64,000 bases of DNA from Fistularia commersonii (GCA_037954325.1 JBBMNZ010000034.1:7797501-7861500), one strand, 5' to 3'; positions 12,411 through 24,740 are shown, counted from the stretch's first letter. The notes: generated by a model not told the origin, from the sequence alone. Made by a program: numbers and translations.

Positions 12411-13640
12411 CTGGTCAGCAAATTTAAACCCAAAATAAAGCTGCCCTGTCACCCACTGCGCTGTTGTCGGACAAAGATGATGATGCAATTTGTGCAATCT
12501 TTGAAATCTTAAAATCGAGATTCCAATCCCACCACGACAATGGTGTCGTCCGTAGAACGTGTGTGTGTATGTGTGTGTATGTGCACATGTGACACCGCCA
12601 GAGATTACTACTCCTTTACATGCAACATAGACACAAAAAAATATACAATTACAGTAGGTGTTTTTGTCAGCTGCAGCCCAGAAGCATCCTGTAACGTGTA
12701 ACATCCTGCTCTGCTTATAGGTTAACGCTATCAAGACGCAGCTGCCGAAAGCAAATCGTAACCAAGTCCGCAGAACCGCAATTTGTGTCGGTTTATCAAA
12801 GGCGACATTTCGATCTCAACCCAACGAGCGCCTTAATAATACTTAGCATTATTATCCCCAACATGTGGCTAAACAAGACTTCTTTCTATTCAAATAATAA
12901 AATGAACATGAGGGTATGAGTGCGTCTAAGAGATGCGGTGAGAGGATACAATGACCTTTCATGCCAATATAGCGGTGATGCTCCGGCTCACCGACAGATT
13001 GTGGGATTTCAAACAATATAAGAGGTTTTAACTGCTCAGGAGAATAAGTTGTAATAACCGACTTTCCCGAACACTCGCTGCGCAGCGCTGACCGTAAAAC
13101 AGGGTAATACCTTCACACCCGAGGGGCCGCGGGTGTCTACATGCGCAAGTGCGAACCAGTGATTGTTCGCAGGGATCAATGTATGCGAAATTATTCAGTC
13201 GAGTGATTTGATGGGATCAGGTGTGTGTGTTTCCATTCGCCACTGCATCAGTAATACAAGGGTGTGTGTGATAATGTTAGTGCACTGTGGAATCGTGTGA
13301 TTACTTACGCAAGGCAATTAATAAAACTGTATACATCCATCTTCATGCTGAGCTTGGGAGATTAAAATTATGATGGCAGGCTGACAATTTCGTAAGCACT
13401 AAGCACGCAAACAACGCCATTACACACACCCCGCGGGGTTCAGATATCTATTCCACCCCATCAAAAACACTCACGGGACCATCTGAATGTGATGCATGCT
13501 CTCGGACATGCAAATGTGATGAACAGCACACAAACGCGAGGCAAACATTTCTTCTTTTTTTTTTTTACGCAAGAGAAAAATATTCGATCAAAATCTGCAT
13601 TCATGAGAGGTTGGAACCGATACGGAACTGAAATTTGAAT
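11844..13640. other. Non-coding stretch with CA/TG microsatellites
   Basis: CA-type runs near 11879-11890 and 12241-12284, TG runs at 12380-12409 and about 12559-12581. The part from 13190 to 13420 is complex AT-rich sequence with homeodomain-like cores and no repeat signature. No gene recognised. Confidence 0.5.
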
Positions 13641-13841
13641 TTGAATGGAGTCGGTTTTTATTTACCCATCTATTGTTTGCAGGTATACAGCTATTAGAAA
13701 TGACCGAAGTGGGGAGAAAAAAATATCCGTGAATCAACGGGAGCGACTACTATCGGAACCTCTGGAAATTTTACACGTCGGTGCGAATTCCCGTCCCGAG
13801 ACCAGGGTGAATAATTCATCAGTCACCGTGAAGTGTGACCT

Positions 13842-13867
13842 GTGATGTCATCACGAAGCCTATAAAA
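13842..13867 (+). promoter_or_regulatory. Candidate CRE plus TATA core promoter
   Basis: GTGATGTCATCAC at 13842-13854 contains a CRE/ATF-like TGATGTCA core, and CCTATAAAACC places a TATA box at 13861-13867 only 7 bp later. A C-rich stretch follows. The next ATG (13993) opens only a 20-codon frame ending at 14055, so no product can be named. Confidence 0.35.
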
Positions 13868-14153
13868 CCAGGGGTGCCCCCTCCCTCCCCTCCATCCCCT
13901 CATCCCCCCCTTCCATTTTAATCACTCTTCTCAAGGACGAGCCCTCGCTCACGCGTGTCCACTGAAGGTCCTCGGCACGCCAAGGCCCTGCGATGGAGAC
14001 GCGGGACGAGCCGTCCCCATCCGAGTGTCCGTCCGCGGTGTTTCGCTGGAGTTAAATCAAGCTAGGCTGTCATAGGAGACTCCGGCCCTCAGAGTCCTCC
14101 GCTTTCCCAGCTGAGACCACCCACCCTCCAAGCACATAAACAGACTGATAGTT

Positions 14154-14774
14154 GGAAACACAAAGACAGAACAACAACAACGATAAAAAATATATTTATT
14201 TTCTATTCTGTTGTCTATTCTCATCCTTGATGTTTCTGCTGTCTCTTTATCTGTGGATTGTCTCTTTTTTATATCTATATATATCTATTTATATCTAATT
14301 GTCTATTTATATTTACATTCATATTTATTGATACTATAACTGTTACGCTGCTGTGACAAAAGAATTTCCACTATGGGGATCAATAAAGGTTTATCTTATC
14401 TTTTATATACATTATATATAATATGTATATTGTATATAAAAGATATATATAAAGCGCACACCATAAACTGTTATAATGTCAAGGAAACACAAAGACAGAA
14501 CAACAACAACGATAAAAAACATATATATTTTCCATTCTGTTGTCTATTCTCATCCTCGATGTTTCTGCTGTCTCTTTATTTGTGGATGTCTTTTGCTATC
14601 TTTTAATTGTCTTCTAATTGCCTCTATTTTTATATCTATGTATATCTATTTATATCTAATTGTCTATTTATATTTACATTCATATTTATTGATACTATAA
14701 CTGTTACGCTGCAGTGACCAAAGAATTTCTACTATGGGGATAAATAAAGGTTTATCTTATCTTTTATATACATC

Positions 14775-14844
<70 letters not shown>

Positions 14845-14870
14845 AAGAGAATAAACTGTTGTAATGTCAA
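14154..14870 (+). repeat. Tandem duplication (period about 329 bp) carrying LINE tails
   Basis: GGAAACACAAAGACAGAACA begins both units (about 14154 and 14483). Each continues through a T-rich LINE tail (CTGCTGTGACAAAAGAATTT in unit 1; a diverged form in unit 2) and ATCAATAAAGGTTTATCTTA-like words. Each ends in TTTTATATACAT and a TA tract followed by ATAAACTGTT. In the second unit the TA tract has grown to more than 50 bp. Confidence 0.75.
14780..14844. repeat. (TA)n microsatellite
   Basis: Long TA run at the end of the second duplication unit. Confidence 0.95.
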
Positions 14871-14894
14871 CTTTCCAACTTAAGTGGAGCAGGA

Positions 14895-14975
14895 AGAGCG
14901 ATAATAATAATAAAAATAACAACAACAACAACAATAATGATAATAATAACAATAATAAAAATAATAATAATATAG
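14895..14975. repeat. (AAT)n/(AAC)n trinucleotide repeat
   Basis: Interrupted AAT, AAC and GAT triplets on the plus strand. Confidence 0.85.
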
Positions 14976-14999
14976 ATATACTGTATGGCACCTTATTGA

Positions 15000-15150
15000 T
15001 GTTGGTGTTACCGCACCTTGCTTTTTTATATATTGATTTTATATATTAATAGATGATCGTCTGCTCTTGGTTGCTATGCTACCCCTTGCACCCTCTAATT
15101 GCCCCTCAGGGACAAAGAACGTTTCTGCAATTCTTATTCTGATTACTGGA
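15000..15150 (+). mobile_element. LINE 3' tail fragment
   Basis: CCTTGCACCCTCTAATTGCC, then CCTCAGGGACAAAGAACG and TTCTTATTCTGATT resemble the 3' UTR end of fish LINEs. No coding part is left. Confidence 0.5.
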
Positions 15151-16021
15151 TTGGAATAGCAGATGATCTGCAAATATGCGGTGAAAATTATGATTTTATT
15201 ACTCAATCATTAAGCAATTTTTTTGCACGGTTGCAAAAACTGCCTAATAATTGAGTTGCAGTTTTTCACAAGTCTTTTCAAAGTCTTTACAAAGTCTTTA
15301 GATATGAGTTAAGAGTAAAGAAACAAGTCTTAAGATAAAAGCCGGAGTAACTTGATAGTTTTACACCAGTCTTTTCAAAATCTTTAGCAAGACCAGACTT
15401 AAGATTTCCTCAAAACTGCCAGTTTTAAGTCAGCGACTGGAAAATCAAGAGGCGTGAGGGAAGTGTTTGACGCTGGGGCCGGTGGTGACCGTGGTCCGCT
15501 TAAGCGTCGGCTTGAGATTAATGGAAAGAAACCCCCCCTTTTGCTTATTATCTATCAGAGAGTAGAAGTGGATTCAAACGGGAGTTGCTGTGCCAAGGCT
15601 TCACAGATTAGTGACACATTTCCGTCACGCAATTACCGGCAATGATGTTGTCTCCTTTGAATGGGAAAGCCGAACAGGCGCACAGGAGCGCTATCACGTT
15701 CTATAGTCGGTACAAATTGGTGCAATAGAACGGTGTTGAGGAGAAGGGGGGGGGGGGAGGCGTTCGAGCACGGCTAAAGAGCTAAAGCGCACGTGGCTGT
15801 TTACAAAGAAATTTCCCATTGAGTGTGGAGGAGCATGTCTTACACAGATGGTGAGACAGTTGTCCGCTCATGTCTTTCCACATAAATTGCAGAAGCTGCA
15901 CAGCGTCAGAGGTAAATCAGCATTTTCCTTGCTGATGCAAAATGAGAGTGACAGCGGCCTACATAAATTGCCAGAAGGGAATTTGCGCTGTACAGCTTCA
16001 GAACATAGCCAGGAGTCTGCT

Positions 16022-16056
<35 letters not shown>

Positions 16057-17920
16057 CAGTTACTCTCCCTCTGGGTTGTGTATTTCTAGTAAATTAACCA
16101 GAGGCTACACATGATGTTGCAAAGGAGTTTAAAGCCTCCGTCCCAACCTGGTCAATCGGTTTCGGTGCAGGTTTGGCAGCGAAGAGGAGGACCAATTTGT
16201 CATACGGAGAAATGCACAATATAATCCCTGAGCGCGAGAGGCAATCCTCCACTCGTGGTTGGCTTGCACACCCACTAGAATCCCCCTCTGCTGTAGACTG
16301 GCAACAGCATTTTACATGCAAATTAAAACCGCCCCGGAAAATTCAACAACAATATTCAACAATGCTCCAAAAAACTCTGAAAAAAAAAAAAATCAAACAA
16401 AAACAAAGAAAAATATTTTGGGGCTTGAGATCTAATAACCATGGCTAAATATTCAGTCGTGTAGAAATAACAAACGCGAGACGACATGATTGTTATTCCA
16501 CCAAATAGAAGAACGAGCAACACGAAAGAAAAAATGTTTTCAAACTAATGATCGCCTTTAACAAAAAAAAAAAAAAGTTAAAAAGTTAAAATTAACAATT
16601 ACATATGCATGACTCCAAACTCTAGTTTGTATTTAATTTGCCTAATGATTCACAATAAGCAGTAGTTCAAGCATCGACTCGTTCATATGGAGACATGCGG
16701 CCATTTAAACGTCATCTGGCGACCATTCATTCCCACATTTACAAATCTGAGTGATTTTAGGGTCTGAAATAAACCTCCCGTATTCTTTTGGCAGAAATAT
16801 AAATGAAATGGAATTTAAGTCCAATTAAAACCGCTGCCATTAAGATGTCTGACAAGTTTATAAGTCACCTTGGCAGGAATTCAAACCAAGCTAGTGATCG
16901 TGACATATTGGATTAAAACGCCTCAAAGAAAAATAAAAAAAGAAAATGGGACCAAAACTTTTTAAATCAACACAAATCTATTTTCTTTTTCTTTTTTCAA
17001 TTTCTTTCATTTGTCCAAGCGGTTTCCCAGATGAAATGAAGTTGTGTCTAAATGGAAGATATTAAAGGGTATCCATTTGGACCCAATATAAAACCGTCTT
17101 TCCAGTAATCTATTACTTCAACGGACATTGGGAAACAATCGTATATCTCATCACGCTCGATATAGGGTTTAATTTTAAACGATCAAAACTATGAAGGGGA
17201 AGCAGAATTGAGGAGCTTAATGAAAGAAAACTCGGGATAAGTACAAAGAGGGCAAGATCGGGCGAATCGAACGCAATTCTCGGCTCGTCCTCGGAGGTTG
17301 GACTTTGAGGAGGGACCTTGGCCGCCTCTCTCGCTCTGCAGCTCAAAAAAAAACTCCCCAAAAAAAGCGCAGATACAAAATTACGACCTCTACTTTTTCA
17401 CACCGCAGAGCACACCAGGTACTTGAAGGTCACGCCTTGTTTTCCTCGCCGACACCAAGTTCCAGGTTATCTCAAACCGGAGCGACGTTCATCTGCGTTT
17501 GGGCTCGAAACCCCTCTATCCTTCGTGGCGGCGTTCAATTTGAGCGTCATACGCACGCCGCACATTACGGTCACACGTGTGAAGTGTCCCCTTGTACATG
17601 CTTTTCCGCATGATCTGAGGACAGAAATAGTCCGTCTTTAAATGAACCATGAACAGAGCCCGGCTAACTAGCGGTGTGCGAGGATATAGAAGCCTCCTAA
17701 TGATGCAACGCATCTGCATGGATCATATGGAGCTCACATCGCAGACATTATCATTCTTCCTTAATTGTCTCTCGGAACCCGAGTGGGACGGGAAGCGCGA
17801 GTCGAAGACCATAAATGTAATGGATCAGTACTGAGGTGAAGGTGTCACATAAATCACCCGGACCTGTTTCCTCCTCATGGCGCGGCCCGCACTCTCCGGA
17901 GCGGGGGGGGGGGGAGCCGT

Positions 17921-17959
<39 letters not shown>

Positions 17960-18226
17960 ATGTGGCTGCGTTGCAAAGGGCTGATAAGAGTTGCTTAGAC
18001 GTGTCCTCTGGATGTCACAATACCCCGAGGGAGAAGGTGTCACAGAGGAGGATATCAGGCGGTGCACGGACCGCCCCGCTCTGCCATTGCTCCCTCCTGC
18101 CGGTAGCCTCACCTCGCCGTTCGTGCACTTTATTCCCGTGGCTCGGACGCCGCGTTATATCCCTCCGTCTCTGCCGTGGAGTAGCTTTATTCACATCCGC
18201 GGATCAGGATATTTGATGTTACTCGA
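15151..18226. other. Unique sequence with two microsatellites, no gene recognised
   Basis: (CA)n at 16024-16052 and (TG)n at 17923-17955 are the only clear repeats. Open frames of 60-126 codons occur (for example 17318-17641 and 17836-18216) but overlap each other on both strands and match no family I know. The complex AT-rich part at 16590-16880 is a possible conserved non-coding element. Confidence 0.4.
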
Positions 18227-19022
18227 CGTGTGTTGTGCCGCATTTTGTCATAACGGTGCATTTTGTAATAAACATTGTAAACATTTTGTCTTTCCTACCT
18301 GAGGCTATCAGACTTTTTAATTCCTCTTCCCTCAGCCGCAGGGAATCTTCAAATCTTTGTACTTAAGACCTTAAAACACTTGATAGCCTTTAACCTTGAC
18401 AATTTATATTTTATTGTATTTCTTATTCTCCCTCCTTCCTACTATTATCTATTATTGTTATGTTTTTTGCTTGAAACTCTGGCACAACAATTTCCTTCGG
18501 GACACATGAAGTTGTTCTTATCTTATCTTAATAAACGTCCAAAATGTAATAAGTTTTTCATTTCAACTTTTTTATTCTCTAGGAAATGTAATAACATGGA
18601 ATTTATAGTAATGCAACCTTTGAATAGTGTACTGATAGTAATTGCTAAGTTCTGCTACTAGGCTAATACAGTGATAATAATAATAATAGGCCTAGCTTTT
18701 ACAAATACTTTAAAGTAAAATAAAAAATACAATTAATAAAGGAATAAACTATGCTTTAGAATTGTTATTACATAATGCACCATGTTACATTTCCTAGAGA
18801 ATAAAAAAGTTGCAAGTACATTTTGTAATAATCTTCTCAATATGTAATAATTTATTACATAATGCGGCAAAATTTATTACAAAATGCGTTGGGGCAGTTT
18901 ATTAAAAAATGTGACAGTTTATTACAAAATGCGCCTTTATTACAAAATGAAATGAAAAAGTTATTACATTTTGGACGTTTATTACAAAATGCAATGTTAT
19001 TACAAAATGCGGCTCAACACAC
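18227..19022. mobile_element. Foldback MITE built of ATTTTGTAATAA motifs, split by a LINE tail
   Basis: The left end TGTGTTGTGCCGCATTTTGT is mirrored at the right end by ATTACAAAATGCGGCTCAAC. Inner arms also pair: TTTATTCTCTAGGAAATGTA near 18570 with the inverted copy near 18785-18805. The motif ATTTTGTAATAA or its complement recurs at least seven times (for example 18263, 18820, 18874, 18936 and 18979). No coding capacity. Confidence 0.75.
18288..18531 (+). mobile_element. LINE 3' tail inserted in the foldback MITE
   Basis: GAGGCTATCAGACTTTTTAA, TTCCTCTTCCCTCAGCC, then CTTCGGGACACATGAAG and TTATCTTATCTT form a non-LTR retrotransposon 3' end. A partly matching fragment (CTTAAGACCTTAAGACATTT) lies at about 60390-60445. 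Confidence 0.55.
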
Positions 19023-19144
19023 CACTGCTTTAAAAATTGATAATGTTACTTATTAATTTATGGACTTTTTTCGGGGGGCTAAACATTTAGCGCCTCATCA
19101 TATCAGACCAATAAAATTACAGTGAAATGTCTTTTTTTTTCCCC

Positions 19145-19318
19145 CCATTTTGTTGTTGTTGTTGTTCACTCTGCTGTGTTTATTTTGGATGTCTTTCGCT
19201 ATCTTTTAATCGTCTCTATTCATATCTATACCCATATTTATTGACACTGTAGTTGTTACGCGGCTGTGACAAAAAAATGTACCCCTTGAGGATCAATAAA
19301 GTGTATCATATCTTAAAT
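19145..19318 (+). mobile_element. LINE 3' tail
   Basis: ATGTCTTTCGCTATCTTTTA, then GCTGTGACAAAAAAATG and GAGGATCAATAAAG with TATC repeats, as in the copies at 3500 and 14160. Confidence 0.65.
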
Positions 19319-19329
19319 TCTGAGGCTCT

Positions 19330-19680
19330 TCAATTCAGACACTGAAGAAAATAACTTTTATGGTTTTAGTGCGCATTGAGGTTGTTCTTTTATTCCAATA
19401 ACCAGTTCATACAGGTGCCATTAATAAAGATAATGTGTGGAGGACTATGAAGGCGCCACTTACAAAAGAAGTTACAGGTCTTTGAGAGCCAGAAATCTTG
19501 CTTGTTTTTAGGTGACCAAATACTTATTTTCCATCATCATCAGCAAATAAATTTTTTAAAAATCAATTTTTTTTCTGTCTCTCATAGTTGAAGCGTACCT
19601 ATGATGAAAATGACAGGCCTCTATCATCTTTTTAACTTGCACAATTGATGGCTGACTAAATAACTTTTTTAAATTTTATT
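19330..19680 (+). mobile_element. Terminal fragment of a Tc1/mariner-type transposon
   Basis: The word order AATAAAGATAATGTGTGGAG, AGAAGTTACAGGTC, TTTGAGAGCCAGAAATCTTG, GGTGACCAAATACTTATTTT and AGCGTACCTATGATGAAAAT is that of a widespread fish Tc1-like element downstream of its transposase. The coding part is absent. Confidence 0.75.
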
Positions 19681-20250
19681 TATTTTTTAAATAATAACTA
19701 AATCATTTAAATTCTGTAATTTAAATAATTGAATAAATTTTTTTATTTTTTTTTTTAATTCATTTAAAAACGCAGTCTGGTTTACCAATAACGTGAAAGC
19801 GTTGAGCATCAACGTCTCACCTGGATTTGGCTTAAACGTCCCACATCGGGCTGCAGATCTTCCTCTCCCTCATCGACCCACAGCGAGAGGCCTTTGTCTC
19901 CCTAATGTTCATAACAATGGGCTATTTTAAGTAACTTGCAGCCCAGTCACGGGGTCTGAGCCAGGAGGAAAATGAGCCATATCCTACACTGACTTCTGGA
20001 AGGATTTTCTATTTATTTTTATTTCTCTGTTGAATTACATAACTGTACTCCCAGAAGCACGGAGACGTGAGTTACTGAGACATTAACAAACAGGCGTAAA
20101 GTGAGGGACATTGCAAACTGGACGCACGAGCACGCAAATCGCAGTGGAAAAATCCACACGTACTCAAAGCCATAAACAGAAATTGAAAATATCAGGTCGC
20201 AGTTACAACAATAACACATACATGTTGCTCCTTTAACTGATTAATTTATA

Positions 20251-20600
20251 GACTGCTCAAAAAAATAAGGGAACACTAAAATAACACATCTCAGATCTGA
20301 ATGAATGAAATATTCATGAATGAATGAATGAAACTGACTTTAAATACTCATTACCTTACTCTTTTTGAATGGGCTGACAACAAAATCACACAAAAATTAT
20401 CAGCGGAAATCCAGTATATTAATCCATGAAGGTCTGGATTTGGTGTCACGCTGAAAATGAAAGTGTAAAAACAAAGAACAGGTCGATCCAACGTTGATGT
20501 AAAACAAGTCCAAATGAATCAGTGTTGCTTTCCAAGTGGACACTTTGATTCCACACAAGTGTGATTGACTTTGTGTTGTTCTCTTTATTTTTTTGAGCAG
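20251..20600 (-). mobile_element. Internally deleted Tc1-like element with TA target duplication
   Basis: The ends CTGCTCAAAAAAATAAGGG and, inverted, CTGCTCAAAAAAATAAAGAG flank 350 bp, with TA at 20249-20250 and 20601-20602. Interior words such as TGACAACAAAATCACACAAA and GGTCTGGATTTGG belong to the 3' part of a known fish Tc1-type family, while the transposase gene is deleted. Confidence 0.85.
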
Positions 20601-22880
20601 TAGATTACAAATAATTGCGCGCAAATATATTTCGTTTCTTTGACGGTCATTCTGTTTGCATTTTGGCACTTCAGCTGTGGAGTTTGCATGTTCTCCTGCT
20701 CCTCCGGGTTTCCCCTGGTGTTTTATCTCCACGCTGTGTGACCCCTTTCAACGGGGATTTTGAATTACCGATGCATTTCCACAGACATTACCCGGGTAAT
20801 AAACTTTCCCTGGTAAAAAAAAAAAAAAAAAAAGTACCTGGTCCGGGGACAGAACTTTCCAGATTACCCCAAAATCGTTGAGGAGCGAGTTTGAATAAAT
20901 TCCCCAGAACTTTGAGGTGCAGTGGAAACCATGTAGATTAGCAGGAACTCTATCCCCCGGGAAAAAAAAAAAATATATAATATTTTGGTGGAAAAGTTGA
21001 TTGACTGGCAACCGGCCCAGAGTTTCACCTGGTTGCAGGATAATTGTCGTGGACATGAATGAATAAAAAAAATTACCTAACAGTGTCCATTATCCCTTTT
21101 GGCACCTTTTCATCTGAGAACTATTTGACTCGTAAAATAAAAAAGCGTAATATCAGTTAGTATTCTGTGTCGGCATTGCAGTCTGAGCTTCTCTAATGAA
21201 ATGCGACTCATGAGAGCTCTGCTTTTTGATCGATAGTCCCTTTAATCCGGCTAACAAAAACTTCTAAACAATTACTAAAATGAATACTTTAAAATGTATT
21301 TCATTTAATAAACCGCGGGCGTCATCTTGGAGGACGAAGAAATAGACGGATTTTTCGATTTTATCCGCTTGCGAATTCATTTTTAAATTTCCATTTTATG
21401 TGAGGAGTGAAATGAGGACTACAAACTGCAAACTTTGAACGCGCAGCCCGTTCAACCTCCTGCCTTTCGTCGCACTCTCTTCGTTCTTCAGCCTTCATCT
21501 GAACTCTGCTCGACTCTACTGGACTCTGATAATATATACAAACATGCCCCTATTTCTCTTTTTTTTTGCGCTCTTGCATAATTTGCACTGAGAAAACCAT
21601 CATTCTGCTAATGTCCATATACCATTAATGTACATTTTGAATTTCCGCGAAATAGAGACGTGATAAAAAGTTAAAAAAAAAAAAAAAAGAAAAATGATTT
21701 AGTTGTTCTCTACATCAAAATGACAAGTACATATACCATATATAAAAGACGTGAAATAGTAACAGAAAAAAGGGGGTGATGAGAAAAAAAAGGGGGGGTT
21801 TGAAAAAAATAAATCAAAATAAATAGATAAATAAATAAAAAATCTAAAAGGCGTCAGTCCAAAACACATTGAGTCTAAACTTATTGTATTAGTAAAGACA
21901 TTGCAGGTGCTCATCAAAAATAGTCTTCATGAATATGTAATTTGCTCCACCTGCTAAATGTCCCATATTTTTTGGATCCATGTAGGGGGATCCGGTTTTA
22001 ACCACCTGATAGTTATGCCTTTTAATGCTGCTGTGAGCAATACGTTAAGAACGTATTATTCATCCTTTCAGTCCATACCCATACAGGCTTGCTCCTCATA
22101 ATGCAGTTGTAGGGTTTTGTGGAACGTAGACGTGATCATTTTGATGGTATTTACAGAAATATTAACCCTTCCGAACCTCCCGCAAACTGTTATCAGCCCA
22201 CCATCGACTGTATTACGCTTCCCACGCTCAATACACAGTGAAATAAAATACAAAATGTACAGTAAATGAGTAAATTCAAAGCAATATTAAATGCAGAGTA
22301 AATAGAAATTATCTATGGAAAAAATCAAATGGCAAATTTTTAATTTTTAATACTCACCATTAAAAATTCTGCACCGAAACTTAATGAATGATGATGAATT
22401 TGCTGTGCCGTAGTTATGGCGATGAACCGCGTGGGTACAATGGAAGGAGCGAGAGTTGCAGTGCCGGGTATCTTTATTTAGCAAAGGAGATCTTGTATTT
22501 TATTTATATCATAAAATTAATTTTTGTTTATTTTTACAACATTTTTCTAGTGTTTTTTTTTTTTTTTTTTTTTTTTTTTCTTAGGCTAGGATTCGGCTAT
22601 TTCGTCACCATTTTTTTTTTTAAATACTGCAAAACAACCGCTAAAGACCGATAAATCATGAGAACCGAATTACAAAAAAATAAAAAAAATGTTTTTAAAA
22701 AACAGTGAAAAGTCGGCTGTAATGCCTACTGAGCTTTGCACTAAACTGTACAAAAAAACCCTCAAAAACATCACATGGTATCCACATGCACTTTGTACTT
22801 CAAAGTTTAATGTTAACTGTTTAAGATAACAGTGTACTTTACTGCGCTCTAATATTATTATTATTATTTTGTTAATTTCA
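20601..22880. other. Unique and A/T-run sequence, no gene recognised
   Basis: Poly-A/T runs at about 20817-20833, 21673-21690 and 22553-22579. The stretch at 22113-22160 is related on the opposite strand to 23374-23407 and 27968-28001. No coding exon identified. Confidence 0.4.
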
Positions 22881-22980
22881 CATCACCTTGGAACTGTGAG
22901 AAACGTATTTCCGATTCCTCTGTATGTCCGGTACATGCGGAGAAACTGGCAATAAAGCGGACTTTGAAATTTGAAGTTGA
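22881..22980 (+). mobile_element. LINE 3' tail
   Basis: TCACCTTGGAACTGTGAGAA, then GAAACTGGCAATAAAGCGGA and CTTTGAAATTTGAA form the usual ending of a fish non-LTR retrotransposon. Its last 26 bp are part of the left arm of the inverted repeat at 22955-23360. Confidence 0.6.
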
Positions 22981-23039
22981 TCAAGGATGAACCAGCAGAG
23001 GTGAGCATCGGCCAACGCGAAATGGTAGGATATCTAAAG

Positions 23040-23077
<38 letters not shown>

Positions 23078-23360
23078 CTATGCGCTGCCCACAAAGAAAT
23101 GAAAGAACTTGATCAAAAGATGGCTAATCGCGGATCTGCGGTTTTAAATTTCAAAAGCGATGGTGGAGAAAACGGCCTCGGGCGGTTCCAAAGCGAAAGA
23201 GCAGACAGCATACAAAATATAGAAGCGAGGGGACGCGGAAAAGGAACCGGTGAAACATTGAGGACGCAAACAGACCTTTAGATATCCTACCATTTCGCGT
23301 TGGCCGATGCTCACCTCTGCTGGTTCATCCTTGATCAACTTCAAATTTCAAAGTCCGCTT
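22955..23360. repeat. Perfect 91-bp inverted repeat with 224-bp spacer
   Basis: Bases 22955-23045 and 23270-23360 are exact reverse complements over all 91 positions by eye, outer end AAGCGGACTTTGAAATTTGA and inner end TATCTAAAGGTCTGT. The spacer holds a TG microsatellite (23046-23076) and non-repetitive sequence. Homology stops sharply at both ends. Confidence 0.9.
23042..23076 (+). repeat. (TG)n microsatellite
   Basis: Uninterrupted TG run at the inner edge of the left inverted-repeat arm. Confidence 0.95.
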
Positions 23361-24230
23361 ATTTCAATCAATACAATCAAAATGATCACGTCTACATTCC
23401 ACAAAACCATTCATACATTCCAAAAAACAGACGTCGGGCGCAAACGATTTCGACGTTTCTAACAAAATAATGGCCGACGCGATCTCCGTCTCCATTGTGA
23501 ACCGAACAGCATTCATAAGAAAGCATAATAATAACAACACCACTCTGCTATTCACAAATTGCCAGTGGTGTAAGAGGATGAACGGTGTGTTTGTGTAACC
23601 CGGTCCCTGGGAATATTATGGGCTGTTAATGTCATGAGAGTGGCGTGGCTCTTAACCCACAGAGGAGCGCTAGTCATTGAGTGGGCTTCGCTGCGCCGCA
23701 TCTGCACGTCTTTACATTATGTAAGCAATAGACGCAGTGACACTCCAACTCCTAAAAAGGCCAGTCAGGCTCGCAGTGCTATTGTGAGTGAGACGATGGG
23801 AAAGTGTGACATCTGACTGCGGTCGGCATGGTAAGAATCCGTGCAGACCAGCAGTTGTATGGCTGCCAACGCGACGTGAAAACCCCGAGTTATTTCTGCA
23901 CACTGGATTCTTGAACCGAGATGGTGTTTCAACAGAGCTTCAGGAGGTTGTTGCATTCTTTTTTTTTTTTTTTTCCAACTTGGAGGACTGGGAATCTCAC
24001 AGTGACTGACTCATAGTTTTGATGTTCATTTCAGTCGTGATTCTTCCGGTGCCACAAGGGGTGAATGGCATCACCTCCTTCTGTCCCAACGTCTCAATAT
24101 TTGTCTGTACTTGACCAAGACTAAAGAACACTGCGATAAATATCATACATTTTGGACCAATTAGCTGACTGAGGCACTTTGATGAAATAAACTTGCATAA
24201 ATCCGAGCAATGCAACCTTATTTTAGTTAA
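23361..24230. other. Unique sequence, no gene recognised
   Basis: Short open frames only. The first 50 bp contain the dispersed core ATCAAAATGATCACGTCTAC. Poly-T near 23958-23974. Confidence 0.4.
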
Positions 24231-24281
24231 GATGAGATAAGATAAGATAAGATAAGATAAGATAAGATAAGATAAGATAAG
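24231..24281. repeat. (GATAA)n repeat
   Basis: Ten consecutive GATAA units, the inverted form of the TTATC reiteration that ends the LINE tails in this window. Confidence 0.9.
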
Positions 24282-24424
24282 GTGAAACTTTATAAAAAGG
24301 TGCAAGGGAATTAATGCATAAAAATCAATGTAAGAAGTAAAGATAAAATAAAAATTAGATAAAAATAAGGTGCAGTAACACCTAAATCAATAAGGTGCCT
24401 AAAATTAAATTCTTCTTGTTATTA

Positions 24425-24455
<31 letters not shown>

Positions 24456-24558
24456 TGTTGCTCTTCCTTTTCCACTCTTTCTTGCCTAAGTTGGAAGGTT
24501 GACATTGTTATGATGTCACAGTTCATGGTGTGCTATTTATATACATTTTTATATTTTA

Positions 24559-24561
<3 letters not shown>

Positions 24562-24589
<28 letters not shown>

Positions 24590-24740
24590 AGACAAACTTT
24601 ATCGATCCCCTTAGGAGAAATTCTTTTGTCACAGCAGCGTCAAAGTTATAGTATAATAAATATGAATATAAATATAAGAAGAGACAATTTGAATACGATT
24701 AAAAGATACTAAAAGACAAATAAATAGACAGAACATCTAC
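24562..24740 (-). mobile_element. LINE 3' tail, inverted
   Basis: (GATAA)n, then CTTTATCGATCCCCTTAGGA and TTCTTTTGTCACAGCAGCG is the reverse complement of the tails at 3500, 14160 and 19145. Confidence 0.7.
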
